Source of the DNA: a virus
Length of the DNA: 20,071 bases
Strand: one strand, 5' to 3'
IMG/VR virus record: IMGVR_UViG_3300032156_000422
Location: 1-20,071 of that record
Shown here piece after piece: positions 1 through 7,895 of this stretch. Position 1 is the first letter of the stretch; the number at the start of each line of letters is the position of its first letter. A program made the position numbers and the translations under genes. The notes beneath the pieces are model-generated. The model was not told the origin of the DNA. It worked only from the letters and a program-made list of their open reading frames with translations, and searched no databases.

Positions 1-266
1 GTTATCAAACTGCCGGTAGCTGAACTTAATAAGCTAGTCGTTCCGGCTTGAATCGCGGGAATGCCAATTCCAAAACTATTTGAAACGGCATTCGTTGCAG
101 TTGCGGCAGTTGTTGCGGTAGTGGCATAGGTTGAATTAATTGAGGAAGTGACAACATACTTGTTTAACGGAATACCATTGATAACCAAACTACTGTTTAT
201 ATCCGTGGTCAACGTGACCGTGTTGTAAACCGGAATCCAAACCATGTTGTAATAATAGAATGACAT
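1..266 (-). CDS. Partial fibre-like tail protein, runs off left edge
   Basis: An open frame starts with ATG at 266 and stays open for 88 codons to the left edge, so only the N-terminus is present. It starts 5 bases after the stop of the preceding tail gene, as expected in the same operon. The visible part begins with an aromatic stretch (MSFYYYNMVWIPVY), followed by Thr/Val-rich strands. A Thr/Ala/Ser repeat region (STYATTATTAATATNAVSNS) at about residues 53-72 resembles the TASYA-type repeats of the next two genes upstream. Such repeats are common in trimeric phage tail fibres. There is no clear Shine-Dalgarno site. Function is inferred from position and composition; the domain that would define it lies outside the window. 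Confidence 0.6.
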   Translation of the reverse strand, partial: MSFYYYNMVWIPVYNTVTLTTDINSSLVINGIPLNKYVVTSSINSTYATTATTAATATNAVSNSFGIGIPAIQAGTTSLLSSATGSLI

Positions 267-271
267 AATTA

Positions 272-1801
272 TCAATGAGTATTGCAGAACGCACAGGCAC
301 CTTGACCGTCACTGCCACTTGTAACTAAATATTTTGGAACGACATACCATTGCATTGAACCACTGCACAAAATCAATGTTTGGTCAGGAGGAAGGCAAAA
401 ACCGTTATCAGGACAACCGGGAGCCCAGCCAATTCCCCACCAAGCATTTCCACAAGCCAAAGGTGCCCAAAGTACCATAATCCTTTTGTTGTTAATGCTC
501 ATGGTTACTTCAAACGTTTGCATACTTTGGCCGGGTATTCCGTAACCATACTGATAAGCGAAAGATGACGTTGGCCGCCAACCATTATAGTTTTCAATAA
601 TATCATGCAATGTTGACATTTGAGATGTGTTAAGTCCGCGACCAATCCAGCCAAGTCCCACTGTTGCATTTGCATTTAGTGCAAGACCGCCAATATTAAC
701 TGATGCAATATAAACATTTTCACTTGCTTGTGTAACATCTGCTGTAGTTGTTATCGGACTATAATTGTAAGTCTTGGAATATTGTTGAGTTGCGGAACCA
801 CTTCTTGAAACAATAATTGTTCCTGCTCCCTGAACTGCATTGCTAGCTGTGTAGAATGCTACCGATGGACTATTCGCCAAACCACCAGCTAAATTTCCAG
901 CAGGTGGGCCGGAAGTATAACCACCAACACTTACTTGTAAATTGTCATTACCCATCGGATACGTTATGACATAAGGTTCTTGCAACCATTCAGCTAAAGA
1001 TATATCGGTTGAACTGCCAATGTTGGCAGGATTGAAATTAGTATCGCCATAATTTCCATTCCACGGTGGTTTATTATAAATACTATTGTTGTTATGGACA
1101 CCCCAATTGCCGTGTGCAGCGTTGGAACTGATATAAGGACCGTTCCAAGTTATATGGTATGAGTTATCATTTTTCAGACTATATGCGTTGATGTAGGCAG
1201 TATTGCCAGCGAACGGATAAAGCGCATAGCACAAATCCCACAACGAAGCCGATTTTAACCCTTTTACCAAATTATCCACAGCAAACCATACTGACATACT
1301 ATTTGGATTATCACCAAGACCAGACGAACTTAAATATGTATTTGTAGCAGGGTCAAAGATACTGCTTGTATCCAAGTTCAGGGGACTAATGATAAATCCG
1401 CAACTATTGGTCAAGAAATTCGTAGCATGGTCAAGGTAATAACAACCGTTGGAACTGGTGCATAATGTCCCTGATACTGAACTGGTGAAATCTGAACCCG
1501 TAATGCAAACTTGAACCAATTGCCAATGGGTAATGTCTGCAATGTTTACAGAGCCAGAAATGGTTATGCTGTTTGTGAAATTATTTGTGCCACTTGAACC
1601 GCCGCCAGTTCCACCACCGTCGCCACCATTCATTGCGTATGACGCCGTAACCGCATAACTGGATGAAACCGCACTTCCACTATTTGCTTCAATCAGGTTT
1701 TCAAGGTAGTAGAAATTACTGTTTACCTTTGACCAAGCCGAATAGGGCAAATCGCCTATTACGTTGTTTGTGTCAATTCGTGAATATGAAATCGGTGTCA
1801 T
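272..1801 (-). CDS. Putative tail fibre / receptor-binding protein with lamin-G-like region
   Basis: A 509-residue protein. The N-terminus (about 1-45) is polar and may dock to the tail. Residues 45-58 carry Ser/Ala/Tyr repeats (SSSYAVTASYAMNGG), followed by a Gly-rich linker (GGDGGGTGGGSSG). The middle part (about 170-390) has the pattern of fibre proteins with a concanavalin/lamin-G-like fold: a segment on 'LWDLCYALYPFAGNTAYINA', then a Trp/Asn-rich stretch, then a segment ending near 'MSTLHDIIENYNGWR' (about 410). The C-terminal 90 residues are rich in Trp, Cys and Pro (CGNAWWGIGWAPGCPDNGFC) and may be a separate receptor-binding tip. The start is ATG at 1801, 10 bases after the previous stop, with no evident Shine-Dalgarno site. 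The role in host recognition is inferred from composition and from its place at the distal end of the tail genes. Confidence 0.6.
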   Translation of the reverse strand: MTPISYSRIDTNNVIGDLPYSAWSKVNSNFYYLENLIEANSGSAVSSSYAVTASYAMNGGDGGGTGGGSSGTNNFTNSITISGSVNIADITHWQLVQVCITGSDFTSSVSGTLCTSSNGCYYLDHATNFLTNSCGFIISPLNLDTSSIFDPATNTYLSSSGLGDNPNSMSVWFAVDNLVKGLKSASLWDLCYALYPFAGNTAYINAYSLKNDNSYHITWNGPYISSNAAHGNWGVHNNNSIYNKPPWNGNYGDTNFNPANIGSSTDISLAEWLQEPYVITYPMGNDNLQVSVGGYTSGPPAGNLAGGLANSPSVAFYTASNAVQGAGTIIVSRSGSATQQYSKTYNYSPITTTADVTQASENVYIASVNIGGLALNANATVGLGWIGRGLNTSQMSTLHDIIENYNGWRPTSSFAYQYGYGIPGQSMQTFEVTMSINNKRIMVLWAPLACGNAWWGIGWAPGCPDNGFCLPPDQTLILCSGSMQWYVVPKYLVTSGSDGQGACAFCNTH

Positions 1802-1811
1802 AATGTTGTTT

Positions 1812-2561
1812 TTATGGTGAAGTCGTCCAAATCAGATTACCACCTGATGTGTGTGGATAAAAGGTGTCGCCTTCTTGGGTCACAATCGGACCATGCCATG
1901 CTCCATTGGAATCTATCCTTGATAAAACATTAGTGTCAGAATCCATTACTTCCAATGCGTCATTTGATTGACCACCAATCATCCTTATTGCTAAACTGAC
2001 ATTATCACTTGCTATATTTACAATTTCAGTAGAAGCAATCGGGACAGGTGTATTTGACATGAAACCATTTACCAACTGAATATTTGTTCCGCAGAATTGT
2101 GCCCTATCCCATTGATGGTCGTTTGCGTAGGTTCCGCCCATCCAAATAACATTATCACTACCGGCATTATTTACATGCGTTTGAATGTATGTTGCTTGTT
2201 GTGAATCGGTCCAACCAGCCGTTTCTGTTGGAACAATCCGCAATTGTGCTGATAAACCGTTGGATGCGACACTTCTTAAAATGAGATTACCATTATTATC
2301 ATAAATGGTAGGAGCGTTGCCGTTGTCTGTTGAAATTAATATGGAGTGCAAACAACAAATATTCCCGTTTACGGCGATACTACTTCCACTTTGGTAAATT
2401 AGACTGGATGAAATGTATGAAGCACTAATGGCACTTTTAACGTAAGAAGCCGTATTTGCCCATGAAGCCGTTATGTCAGCAGAGCCATAAAACGAAATTG
2501 AACCACTGGTTACAGTATGAGTGACCGAAGCTGAAGTTGTGTTGATGTAGGACAACGACAT
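1812..2561 (-). CDS. Putative tail fibre protein with TASYA-type repeats
   Basis: A 249-residue protein with a Ser/Thr-rich N-terminus. A heptad-like repeat array at about residues 27-52 (ADITASWANTASYVKSAISA) matches the repeat type of both downstream fibre genes. The remainder is Asn/Asp/Gly-rich and predicted to be beta-rich, including the segment DNNGNLILRS near 88-97. The C-terminus (SRIDSNGAWHGPIVTQEGDT) resembles the ends of phage fibres in which a short 'D..G..hG' segment closes a beta helix. No peptidase or chaperone domain is visible. It starts with ATG just after the stop of an endonuclease gene; the leader is AT-rich without a good Shine-Dalgarno site. The fibre assignment rests on repeats, composition and context. 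Confidence 0.55.
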   Translation of the reverse strand: MSLSYINTTSASVTHTVTSGSISFYGSADITASWANTASYVKSAISASYISSSLIYQSGSSIAVNGNICCLHSILISTDNGNAPTIYDNNGNLILRSVASNGLSAQLRIVPTETAGWTDSQQATYIQTHVNNAGSDNVIWMGGTYANDHQWDRAQFCGTNIQLVNGFMSNTPVPIASTEIVNIASDNVSLAIRMIGGQSNDALEVMDSDTNVLSRIDSNGAWHGPIVTQEGDTFYPHTSGGNLIWTTSP

Positions 2562-2564
2562 ATA

Positions 2565-3047
2565 TTAATTGTTCCATTTTTTTAGGTATTCAATTGCACT
2601 GTTTAACGATTGAATGTTCTCATTAAATATTCCGATACCCCGATTACAATAATTACAAAGCAAACCGCGAACCTGATTTGAAGAATGATTATGGTCAACT
2701 GATAGCGCCTTATTACATTCACTTTGATGTTTTCCACATATTGAACAACACCCGTTCTGTTTATCAAATATTTTATTATATTGTTCTAATGTCATCCCAT
2801 AGAGTAGTTGTAATGAACGCTTTCTATAATATTCTTTGTTATGCTGGCTTGTATTACGATAACGTTTTAGAATTGCGTTTTGTTGTTCAGGGTGTTTCTT
2901 ACGCCATCTATAAATATATTTCTTAGCACGTTCATAATAACACTTCTTACATACTCCTATTCGTCCAACCTTATCATGTTTAAGTTTGTATTTCGGAAAT
3001 TCTGTTTCCTCTTTTCTCTCATTACAATGTTTACAACATTTTACCAT
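2565..3047 (-). CDS. Homing-type endonuclease, endonuclease VII family
   Basis: A 160-residue basic protein. The C-terminal half matches the recombination endonuclease VII family (beta-beta-alpha metal fold). Cys101, Cys104, Cys131 and Cys134 are the expected zinc ligands. Asp118-His119-Asn-His121 is the catalytic DHxH motif, and Asn135 follows the second Cys pair in the place of the T4 enzyme's metal-binding Asn62. The motif 'QVRGLLCNYCN' is typical. An extra N-terminal zinc-finger-like segment (Cys5-x2-Cys8 and Cys33-x2-Cys36) may bind DNA. All key residues are present, so it is probably active. It sits alone between two fibre genes, as free-standing homing endonucleases do, rather than in a recombination module. 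It is clearly related to the copy at 11433-11894. A debranching resolvase role is possible but less likely given this position and a second copy. Confidence 0.85.
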   Translation of the reverse strand: MVKCCKHCNERKEETEFPKYKLKHDKVGRIGVCKKCYYERAKKYIYRWRKKHPEQQNAILKRYRNTSQHNKEYYRKRSLQLLYGMTLEQYNKIFDKQNGCCSICGKHQSECNKALSVDHNHSSNQVRGLLCNYCNRGIGIFNENIQSLNSAIEYLKKWNN

Positions 3048-3060
3048 GTTAATAAATATA

Positions 3061-6000
3061 TTAGATGTTATTTAAACACGCGGTAATTTCGTCATATTGA
3101 AATTTTGCCATTGGAAATTGAACCGCAGTTGCAGCCGAGCCGCCATACACATCTTCGCCAAATCCTATGTCACCATAATTAGCTTGTGGATAAAAAAAGA
3201 AATTTATGAATGAATTACAGAATTGATAGCCCATCGGTGCAAAATTTGTCAGATAGTTTATATCCATGTTTATGTAATAGCTTATGAAGCCATAACGGGT
3301 GTTTTGCCAAATCGGTTGCCAGTTGGCCCAAGCTTCAAGAATGACAGGTGTATCCGATTGCCAGACCAAAGAATTACCATGAGCAACCGCCCAAAAGACT
3401 TCAATATCTCCTGTATCTCTTGAACCACTTGGAATTGTAATTGTGTAAGGTCGGCCAGAACCGCCTGCACCTTCACTGCCGCCGGATTCGCCAGCTCCTT
3501 GACCTGAACCACCTGCCCCAATACTTGAATTGTCCGAATAGAACGGAGCAAACTGCCACGTTCCGTCATACTGTAATTTGTTCTGGCCTATTGCTACATT
3601 GATTTGTGGCCCACTTGAAGGAGTAATTGAAATACCGGAACTGTTTATTACCGGCAGTCTTGTAGCACGAATCTTGAAAATGACGTAACCCTGTTGTGGA
3701 ACAGGTTTCAATCCAACGAAAGTTGGATAATTGCTGGGGAACGTATAGAACTGCGTGAATCCCGGCGGTATGTCTGCAATCACGTTTGAAAAGCATTCAT
3801 GGGTCGTCGGGTTGAAACTTAATTCGCGTGGAACAACTCCCGTATCAATTTCAGTCAGTATATCAAAATAAACCGAATCTGTGTTGTTGTTTTGAATTGC
3901 ATAATTGAAACCACCATTCCGAATTGTATCTAAATATCCGACCCCGCCATTATTTGGAATCCTAACCTGTTTGTTTGTTGTTTTGAAATTATAGGTGCTC
4001 GGGTCACTTGGATTTGGAAATCCGGTGTTACTGACATAAATAGACATGGTAAGATTAGACGGCAATGGCCCGCCGTCATATATCTTTACGCCTCCATTCA
4101 AAGACGAAGATTGTCTTAGATTTATTTTAACCGAAGTCACGTTGCCGGGAACTGATATGGAATAATAAGCTTGGGAACCACTTGAAAGAACTTGGCCCGT
4201 ATAAAGACCTAAGTTTTGATTTGGATTGCCCCATGTTCCCCATGTTAAAGGCATCTGTGAACCCGTATTCATTACCAACCATTGTGCAGGCTGTGGTTGC
4301 ATTGACTGACGTATCAGATTGTACCTTGGCAAGCCTGTATCATGTATGTAAGGAGTTGAACCACTGACAGAACTTGTGAATACCTGCGAACCTGAAATAT
4401 AAAGTGTAAATTGAACTGTTCCCTCTTGTAACAAGGCTTGTTGCCTCATTGAACTTGCATAGATTGGACTATTGTTGTCATAAGAATAATCAGGTGGATT
4501 ATCCACCATATTATATGATTGTGTTCCAATGGTAATAATCGGCTCATTAACTACATAAGGTATATTTTCTGAAACTGCAATTGGCGTTGAGTGAAACAAA
4601 TCCCCGTAAACCTGACCAACATAATTAGGCAGGTCTTGGTCAATAAAAACGTTGTTACCACCAACCGGCAATGAGTTGGCAAGCCAACATCCTTTTACTG
4701 TCGGGTCACTTATTTGCCAAAAGGCTCCACCATAAACATTATTGACAATGAAATCAGAATTACCACTTGGCATATCCTGACTATTGATAAGCATACAAGT
4801 TGAAGTCGGGTGAATAGCTTCAATCGGTACGGATTGGGCATTGCTTGAATAAATTAATCTGTGCGTGGTAAACGGCCCACCAGCAAAAGAATAACCAGCC
4901 GGAGCACCACTTGCAGTAAATTGAAGTATCCCCGCTTCATTTGTTCCAACCGATTTGCTAATATGGGCAACCAAAGCATATTGTGTATGGTTGGTTGAAG
5001 CTACCGTTGTCCAAGTTATGCCGGTTGATGGTGTCGCAGACACCGTTCCAAATGAGCTTACCAACGGTGCAGGACCATTTGTTGGCCCATTCAATAACCA
5101 CCATGCAACACCCGTCCAATTGCCTGCAACCGAAGCCGAATAATCCAGTTCCGCCATATTCGCCAATGTTCCCCAGCCAACGTCAACACGCCTGCCTTGA
5201 CTTAGAGTAAGCCCGTCCAAGGCGTCATTAAGTGAATAAACAAACTTTACATTTTTGTAGCAGGTGAATGAATTACTACTACCAAGATAAGACATACCGC
5301 CAAGACTTCCATAAAGTTCCCCCTGTCCACTTAAATTCAACATTGGAAATATCGGGTAGTAGTAAAATACTGTGTAAACATCGGTGTCCAAATAGCCGGG
5401 TCCATTCTCAATTGGAAAAACATCCGGGTCATTCACACCAACGCACCACGGCCCGGATAAAATATTACTATCACTGTTGAAAAGGTAATCAGCACCAAGT
5501 CCGATATTGTGCATCAAGTTGTGGTAATCAGCCTTTATCCTGTTCAACGTGGTATTCCAAGACATAGGATTGTGTTGCGTGTACGGTTGCGGCCAAGACG
5601 CATCTGAATAGGCATTGTTTGAAACATCAATGTAAGCCTTTGCACCGTTGTTTACATAAGGGAAGATATACTTTTCAACAATGTAACCGTCTGCACCACC
5701 GGCTGGTGCATCCCAAGACCAATTTATCAAGAAAGTATCCGGTGTTGTATCGGAAGTAGCAACGCCTTTGGCCGGGGTCAGACAATAACAACGTTTGCCG
5801 CCAACAACTTTGTAAGGATAAACATTTACATAAAGCGTGTATGAATAGCTTAATGGATATGCACCGGAATTGTAACTTCCAGCATTATAAACAAATGAAC
5901 CGATTACGTTAGATGCAGGTAACGTATTATTCGGATAAGTCGGGAATTCGTAAGCTGGTTGAGTCTGTTTTGTCGGATTGAAATAATCATAATCATATTC

Positions 6001-6123
6001 GTGCATTGACCACGAATTGGTCAGCACCGCGGCATTTACGATTGGCAACAATGTTGAATTGGCAAGTGAAGCCAAGTTGTCCATGTCGGCTTGTGTTATA
6101 GAGTTGCCAGAAATAACACTCAT
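3061..6123 (-). CDS. Large distal tail / baseplate or fibre protein (unrecognised)
   Basis: A 1020-residue protein, the largest in the window. I start it at ATG 6123, which overlaps the TGA stop of the upstream nuclease gene (ATGA); a TTG two codons earlier is the alternative. The N-terminal 40 residues look helical. Residues about 90-180 show alternating Tyr/Val strands and a fibronectin-III-like pattern (FLINWSWDAPAGGADGYIVEKY split around residues 131-152). Residues about 190-215 are helical, and the rest is Ser/Asn/Gly-rich and beta-like. A Gly/Ser/Glu linker lies at about 866-892, followed by an aromatic C-terminal domain (IFWAV-type strands, INFFFYPQANYGD). Its place after the tape measure and distal tail genes suggests a tail-tip hub or large fibre. 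I recognise no enzymatic motif and no named family. The tail assignment is by position. Confidence 0.6.
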   Translation of the reverse strand: MSVISGNSITQADMDNLASLANSTLLPIVNAAVLTNSWSMHEYDYDYFNPTKQTQPAYEFPTYPNNTLPASNVIGSFVYNAGSYNSGAYPLSYSYTLYVNVYPYKVVGGKRCYCLTPAKGVATSDTTPDTFLINWSWDAPAGGADGYIVEKYIFPYVNNGAKAYIDVSNNAYSDASWPQPYTQHNPMSWNTTLNRIKADYHNLMHNIGLGADYLFNSDSNILSGPWCVGVNDPDVFPIENGPGYLDTDVYTVFYYYPIFPMLNLSGQGELYGSLGGMSYLGSSNSFTCYKNVKFVYSLNDALDGLTLSQGRRVDVGWGTLANMAELDYSASVAGNWTGVAWWLLNGPTNGPAPLVSSFGTVSATPSTGITWTTVASTNHTQYALVAHISKSVGTNEAGILQFTASGAPAGYSFAGGPFTTHRLIYSSNAQSVPIEAIHPTSTCMLINSQDMPSGNSDFIVNNVYGGAFWQISDPTVKGCWLANSLPVGGNNVFIDQDLPNYVGQVYGDLFHSTPIAVSENIPYVVNEPIITIGTQSYNMVDNPPDYSYDNNSPIYASSMRQQALLQEGTVQFTLYISGSQVFTSSVSGSTPYIHDTGLPRYNLIRQSMQPQPAQWLVMNTGSQMPLTWGTWGNPNQNLGLYTGQVLSSGSQAYYSISVPGNVTSVKINLRQSSSLNGGVKIYDGGPLPSNLTMSIYVSNTGFPNPSDPSTYNFKTTNKQVRIPNNGGVGYLDTIRNGGFNYAIQNNNTDSVYFDILTEIDTGVVPRELSFNPTTHECFSNVIADIPPGFTQFYTFPSNYPTFVGLKPVPQQGYVIFKIRATRLPVINSSGISITPSSGPQINVAIGQNKLQYDGTWQFAPFYSDNSSIGAGGSGQGAGESGGSEGAGGSGRPYTITIPSGSRDTGDIEVFWAVAHGNSLVWQSDTPVILEAWANWQPIWQNTRYGFISYYINMDINYLTNFAPMGYQFCNSFINFFFYPQANYGDIGFGEDVYGGSAATAVQFPMAKFQYDEITACLNNI

Positions 6124-6671
6124 ATACAATACCCCCGATATTTTGTTATCATTTTATTATTATTATAAGCAAGTACACGTTTGAATTCTACCAATGGTTC
6201 GCCGATTTCTTCAAAGTGTTGAATTATGTTTCGTTGACGTATTTTATCTCTTTTACTTTGCCCAAAACACTTATGATAATCTGTATCATATTCTATCCAA
6301 ATGTGTTTGTCTGAATCATATCCATCTGCGTCATATCCAATATCAAAAAACCGTTTGGGTTTATATTTACTATTTGTCTCTTTGTTATATTTATCAAACC
6401 ATTCAACTGCACCCTTATCTATACAACAGGGAATTCCATTTTTTTCAAGTCGCTTTAATACTCCAATTCTTATTTTCCTTTTAACATCTTCCGTTCTACA
6501 TTTTCCATATAGATAACATTTATTACCCCTTAGTGATTTAGATATTCTTTCTTTGTGTGACTCTGAACATTTGTGGCCCAATGTATATTTATTACCAATT
6601 AATGATTCAGAAATGTTTCTTTTCCATTCCTTTGAAAACCTTTTACCAATGTTTGGTTTTACATTTCTCAT
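6120..6671 (-). CDS. Homing-type endonuclease: NUMOD3 repeats plus Vsr-like nuclease domain
   Basis: 183 residues from ATG 6671. The open frame extends further upstream, but that part lies inside the preceding tail gene in another frame. ATG 6671 is 4 bases after that gene's TAA, so I choose it. The N-terminal half has NUMOD3-type DNA-binding repeats at about residues 12-28, 35-51 and 59-74 (for example SKEWKRNISESLIGNK). The C-terminal half has a conserved acidic pattern, DGYDSDKHIWIEYDTDYH (116-133, with Glu127, Asp129, His133), then KRDKIRQRNII (140-150). This fits Vsr-like, PD-(D/E)XK-related homing nucleases. The copy at 9196-9885 shares the same pattern. The stop overlaps the start of the downstream tail gene, so the insertion leaves both neighbours intact. 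The exact nuclease superfamily is an inference from motif spacing. Confidence 0.75.
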   Translation of the reverse strand: MRNVKPNIGKRFSKEWKRNISESLIGNKYTLGHKCSESHKERISKSLRGNKCYLYGKCRTEDVKRKIRIGVLKRLEKNGIPCCIDKGAVEWFDKYNKETNSKYKPKRFFDIGYDADGYDSDKHIWIEYDTDYHKCFGQSKRDKIRQRNIIQHFEEIGEPLVEFKRVLAYNNNKMITKYRGYCI

Positions 6672-6675
6672 ATAG

Positions 6676-7062
6676 TTATAACCATGTTCCAAGTTGTCCC
6701 ATAGGAAGTTGAATCCAGTATCCATTGCCCGTCCAAGGTGGCTGACCACTAAATGGAGTAAGTGATATTGCAACGTAAGTACCTGCATTGCTACCAAATG
6801 AAATGATTGATTGATTGAACTGGTTGTATGTTCTGGTAGGGTCATATTCACCAACAAAAGGAATGACTGCACCAGCACCGGCAGCCGCTTGTTGATTCGG
6901 TTTCTTTACAACGGTTAAACTTGTTCCGTATGAAGTTTGGGTAACAAGAATATCAGATGAAGATTTTAATGTATTACGTTTGCACCAATCCAGCAACTTG
7001 TTCCAAGCACGTCTGAAACTGGTGTCTGCGGGAGAAACAGAATGTGGTAGATAATTATCCAT
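6676..7062 (-). CDS. Small tail protein with possible carbohydrate-binding fold
   Basis: A 128-residue protein. Residues 1-35 look helical and basic (SFRRAWNKLLDWCKR), perhaps a docking segment. Residues 40-60 are a linker ending in an Ala/Gly stretch. Residues about 68-120 show the spacing of small aromatic sugar-binding modules of the CBM5/12 kind: GEYDPTRTYN, then a strand 'SIISFGSNAGTYVA', then Pro-Pro-Trp and a final 'GYWIQL'. This resembles modules attached to phage fibres and chitin-acting enzymes, but I can judge only by pattern. The gene begins with ATG in a very AT-rich leader and is followed after 4 bases by a nuclease gene. A tail accessory protein that binds cell-surface sugars is a reasonable guess. 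Confidence 0.5.
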   Translation of the reverse strand: MDNYLPHSVSPADTSFRRAWNKLLDWCKRNTLKSSSDILVTQTSYGTSLTVVKKPNQQAAAGAGAVIPFVGEYDPTRTYNQFNQSIISFGSNAGTYVAISLTPFSGQPPWTGNGYWIQLPMGQLGTWL

Positions 7063-7079
7063 AATAAATAATTAAATTA

Positions 7080-7883
7080 TTATAACCGTGTTCCATAAAT
7101 ATTTTGTGGCCAAAGTCCCGAAACAAAATCTTGGTCAACAGTTATTGTAAGTCCATTTGTGTCAAAAACAGGTGGTTGTTTTATCCAACCAAAAAGATAG
7201 GGAATACTGACGCCGTAATCCGTCAATGTCTGGTCCGTGCCTGTACTCATTATTGCCACAATATTTGATGGTATGCCAATTGCAGTAGTTAAAGTTGATA
7301 CGGAATAAATACGACCAACATTGCTTGTATAACTTGTAAGATTGTAGTTACTCGGCATTGTTATTGACTTATGCAAAACGGGATTCCTTATCGGGATGGT
7401 TTTAAATCCCCGTGTGAACATTGACCAAACCACCGCACTTGCACTATTTGCAACATTGGTATTAAAACAACTTGCTGTTTCATTATACTTCGGTGGATTG
7501 GTAAAATCGTATTCAAGTGCCTGAATTGACGCGGTGGTTAGTTGACCAATCCACGCAATCTGGCTACTATTACAATGAAGGATTTCTTTGTCTGTTATAT
7601 CATATTTTAAGTTCCATTTGACAGTAGCAAAACTTCCGCTTGCACCTTGGGTTATGGGTGTAACACCGTCACCACCCATTTCACAATTTAGGGTTGCGGT
7701 CATTTCCCACGGATTGCCCTCTTTAATATTTACATCCCAACCAGCACCGTAATAAATTGACGCACTTGCAAAAACTATTGATGACGATGGACTAGAAAAT
7801 GTATGCGTGGTAGTAGGATACTTATTCTGTTTCCAATCATACACCCTTGGGCCATAGCCACCTGTTCCGATATAATCATTCAT
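7080..7883 (-). CDS. Distal tail protein candidate (unrecognised)
   Basis: A 267-residue, mostly beta-type protein, rich in Ser, Thr, Tyr and Asn, with no signal peptide or membrane segment. It lies directly after the tape measure gene, the place of the distal tail / minor tail proteins (gpM/gpL or Dit) in siphoviruses. I do not recognise its family. Features visible: Tyr/Gly-rich N-terminus (YIGTGGYGPRVYDWKQNKY), a central strand-rich region, and a C-terminal 'GWIKQPPVFDTNGLTITVDQ' segment at about 230-250. Start is ATG 7883, 12 bases after the tape measure stop, with no evident Shine-Dalgarno site. Coding status is strong because it fills the gap between neighbours in the same direction; function is inferred from order. 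Confidence 0.5.
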   Translation of the reverse strand: MNDYIGTGGYGPRVYDWKQNKYPTTTHTFSSPSSSIVFASASIYYGAGWDVNIKEGNPWEMTATLNCEMGGDGVTPITQGASGSFATVKWNLKYDITDKEILHCNSSQIAWIGQLTTASIQALEYDFTNPPKYNETASCFNTNVANSASAVVWSMFTRGFKTIPIRNPVLHKSITMPSNYNLTSYTSNVGRIYSVSTLTTAIGIPSNIVAIMSTGTDQTLTDYGVSIPYLFGWIKQPPVFDTNGLTITVDQDFVSGLWPQNIYGTRL

Positions 7884-7895
7884 ATAATTTTAATA

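Noticed and set aside
3282-3569. 95-codon minus-strand frame inside the 1020-residue tail gene
   Set aside because: It is another reading of the Gly-rich linker region of a confidently coding gene; no start site and no independent pattern.
6672-6878. N-terminal extension of the nuclease at 6120
   Set aside because: It overlaps the end of the small tail gene in another frame and has no nuclease-like sequence; the ATG at 6671, 4 bases after the upstream stop, fits better.
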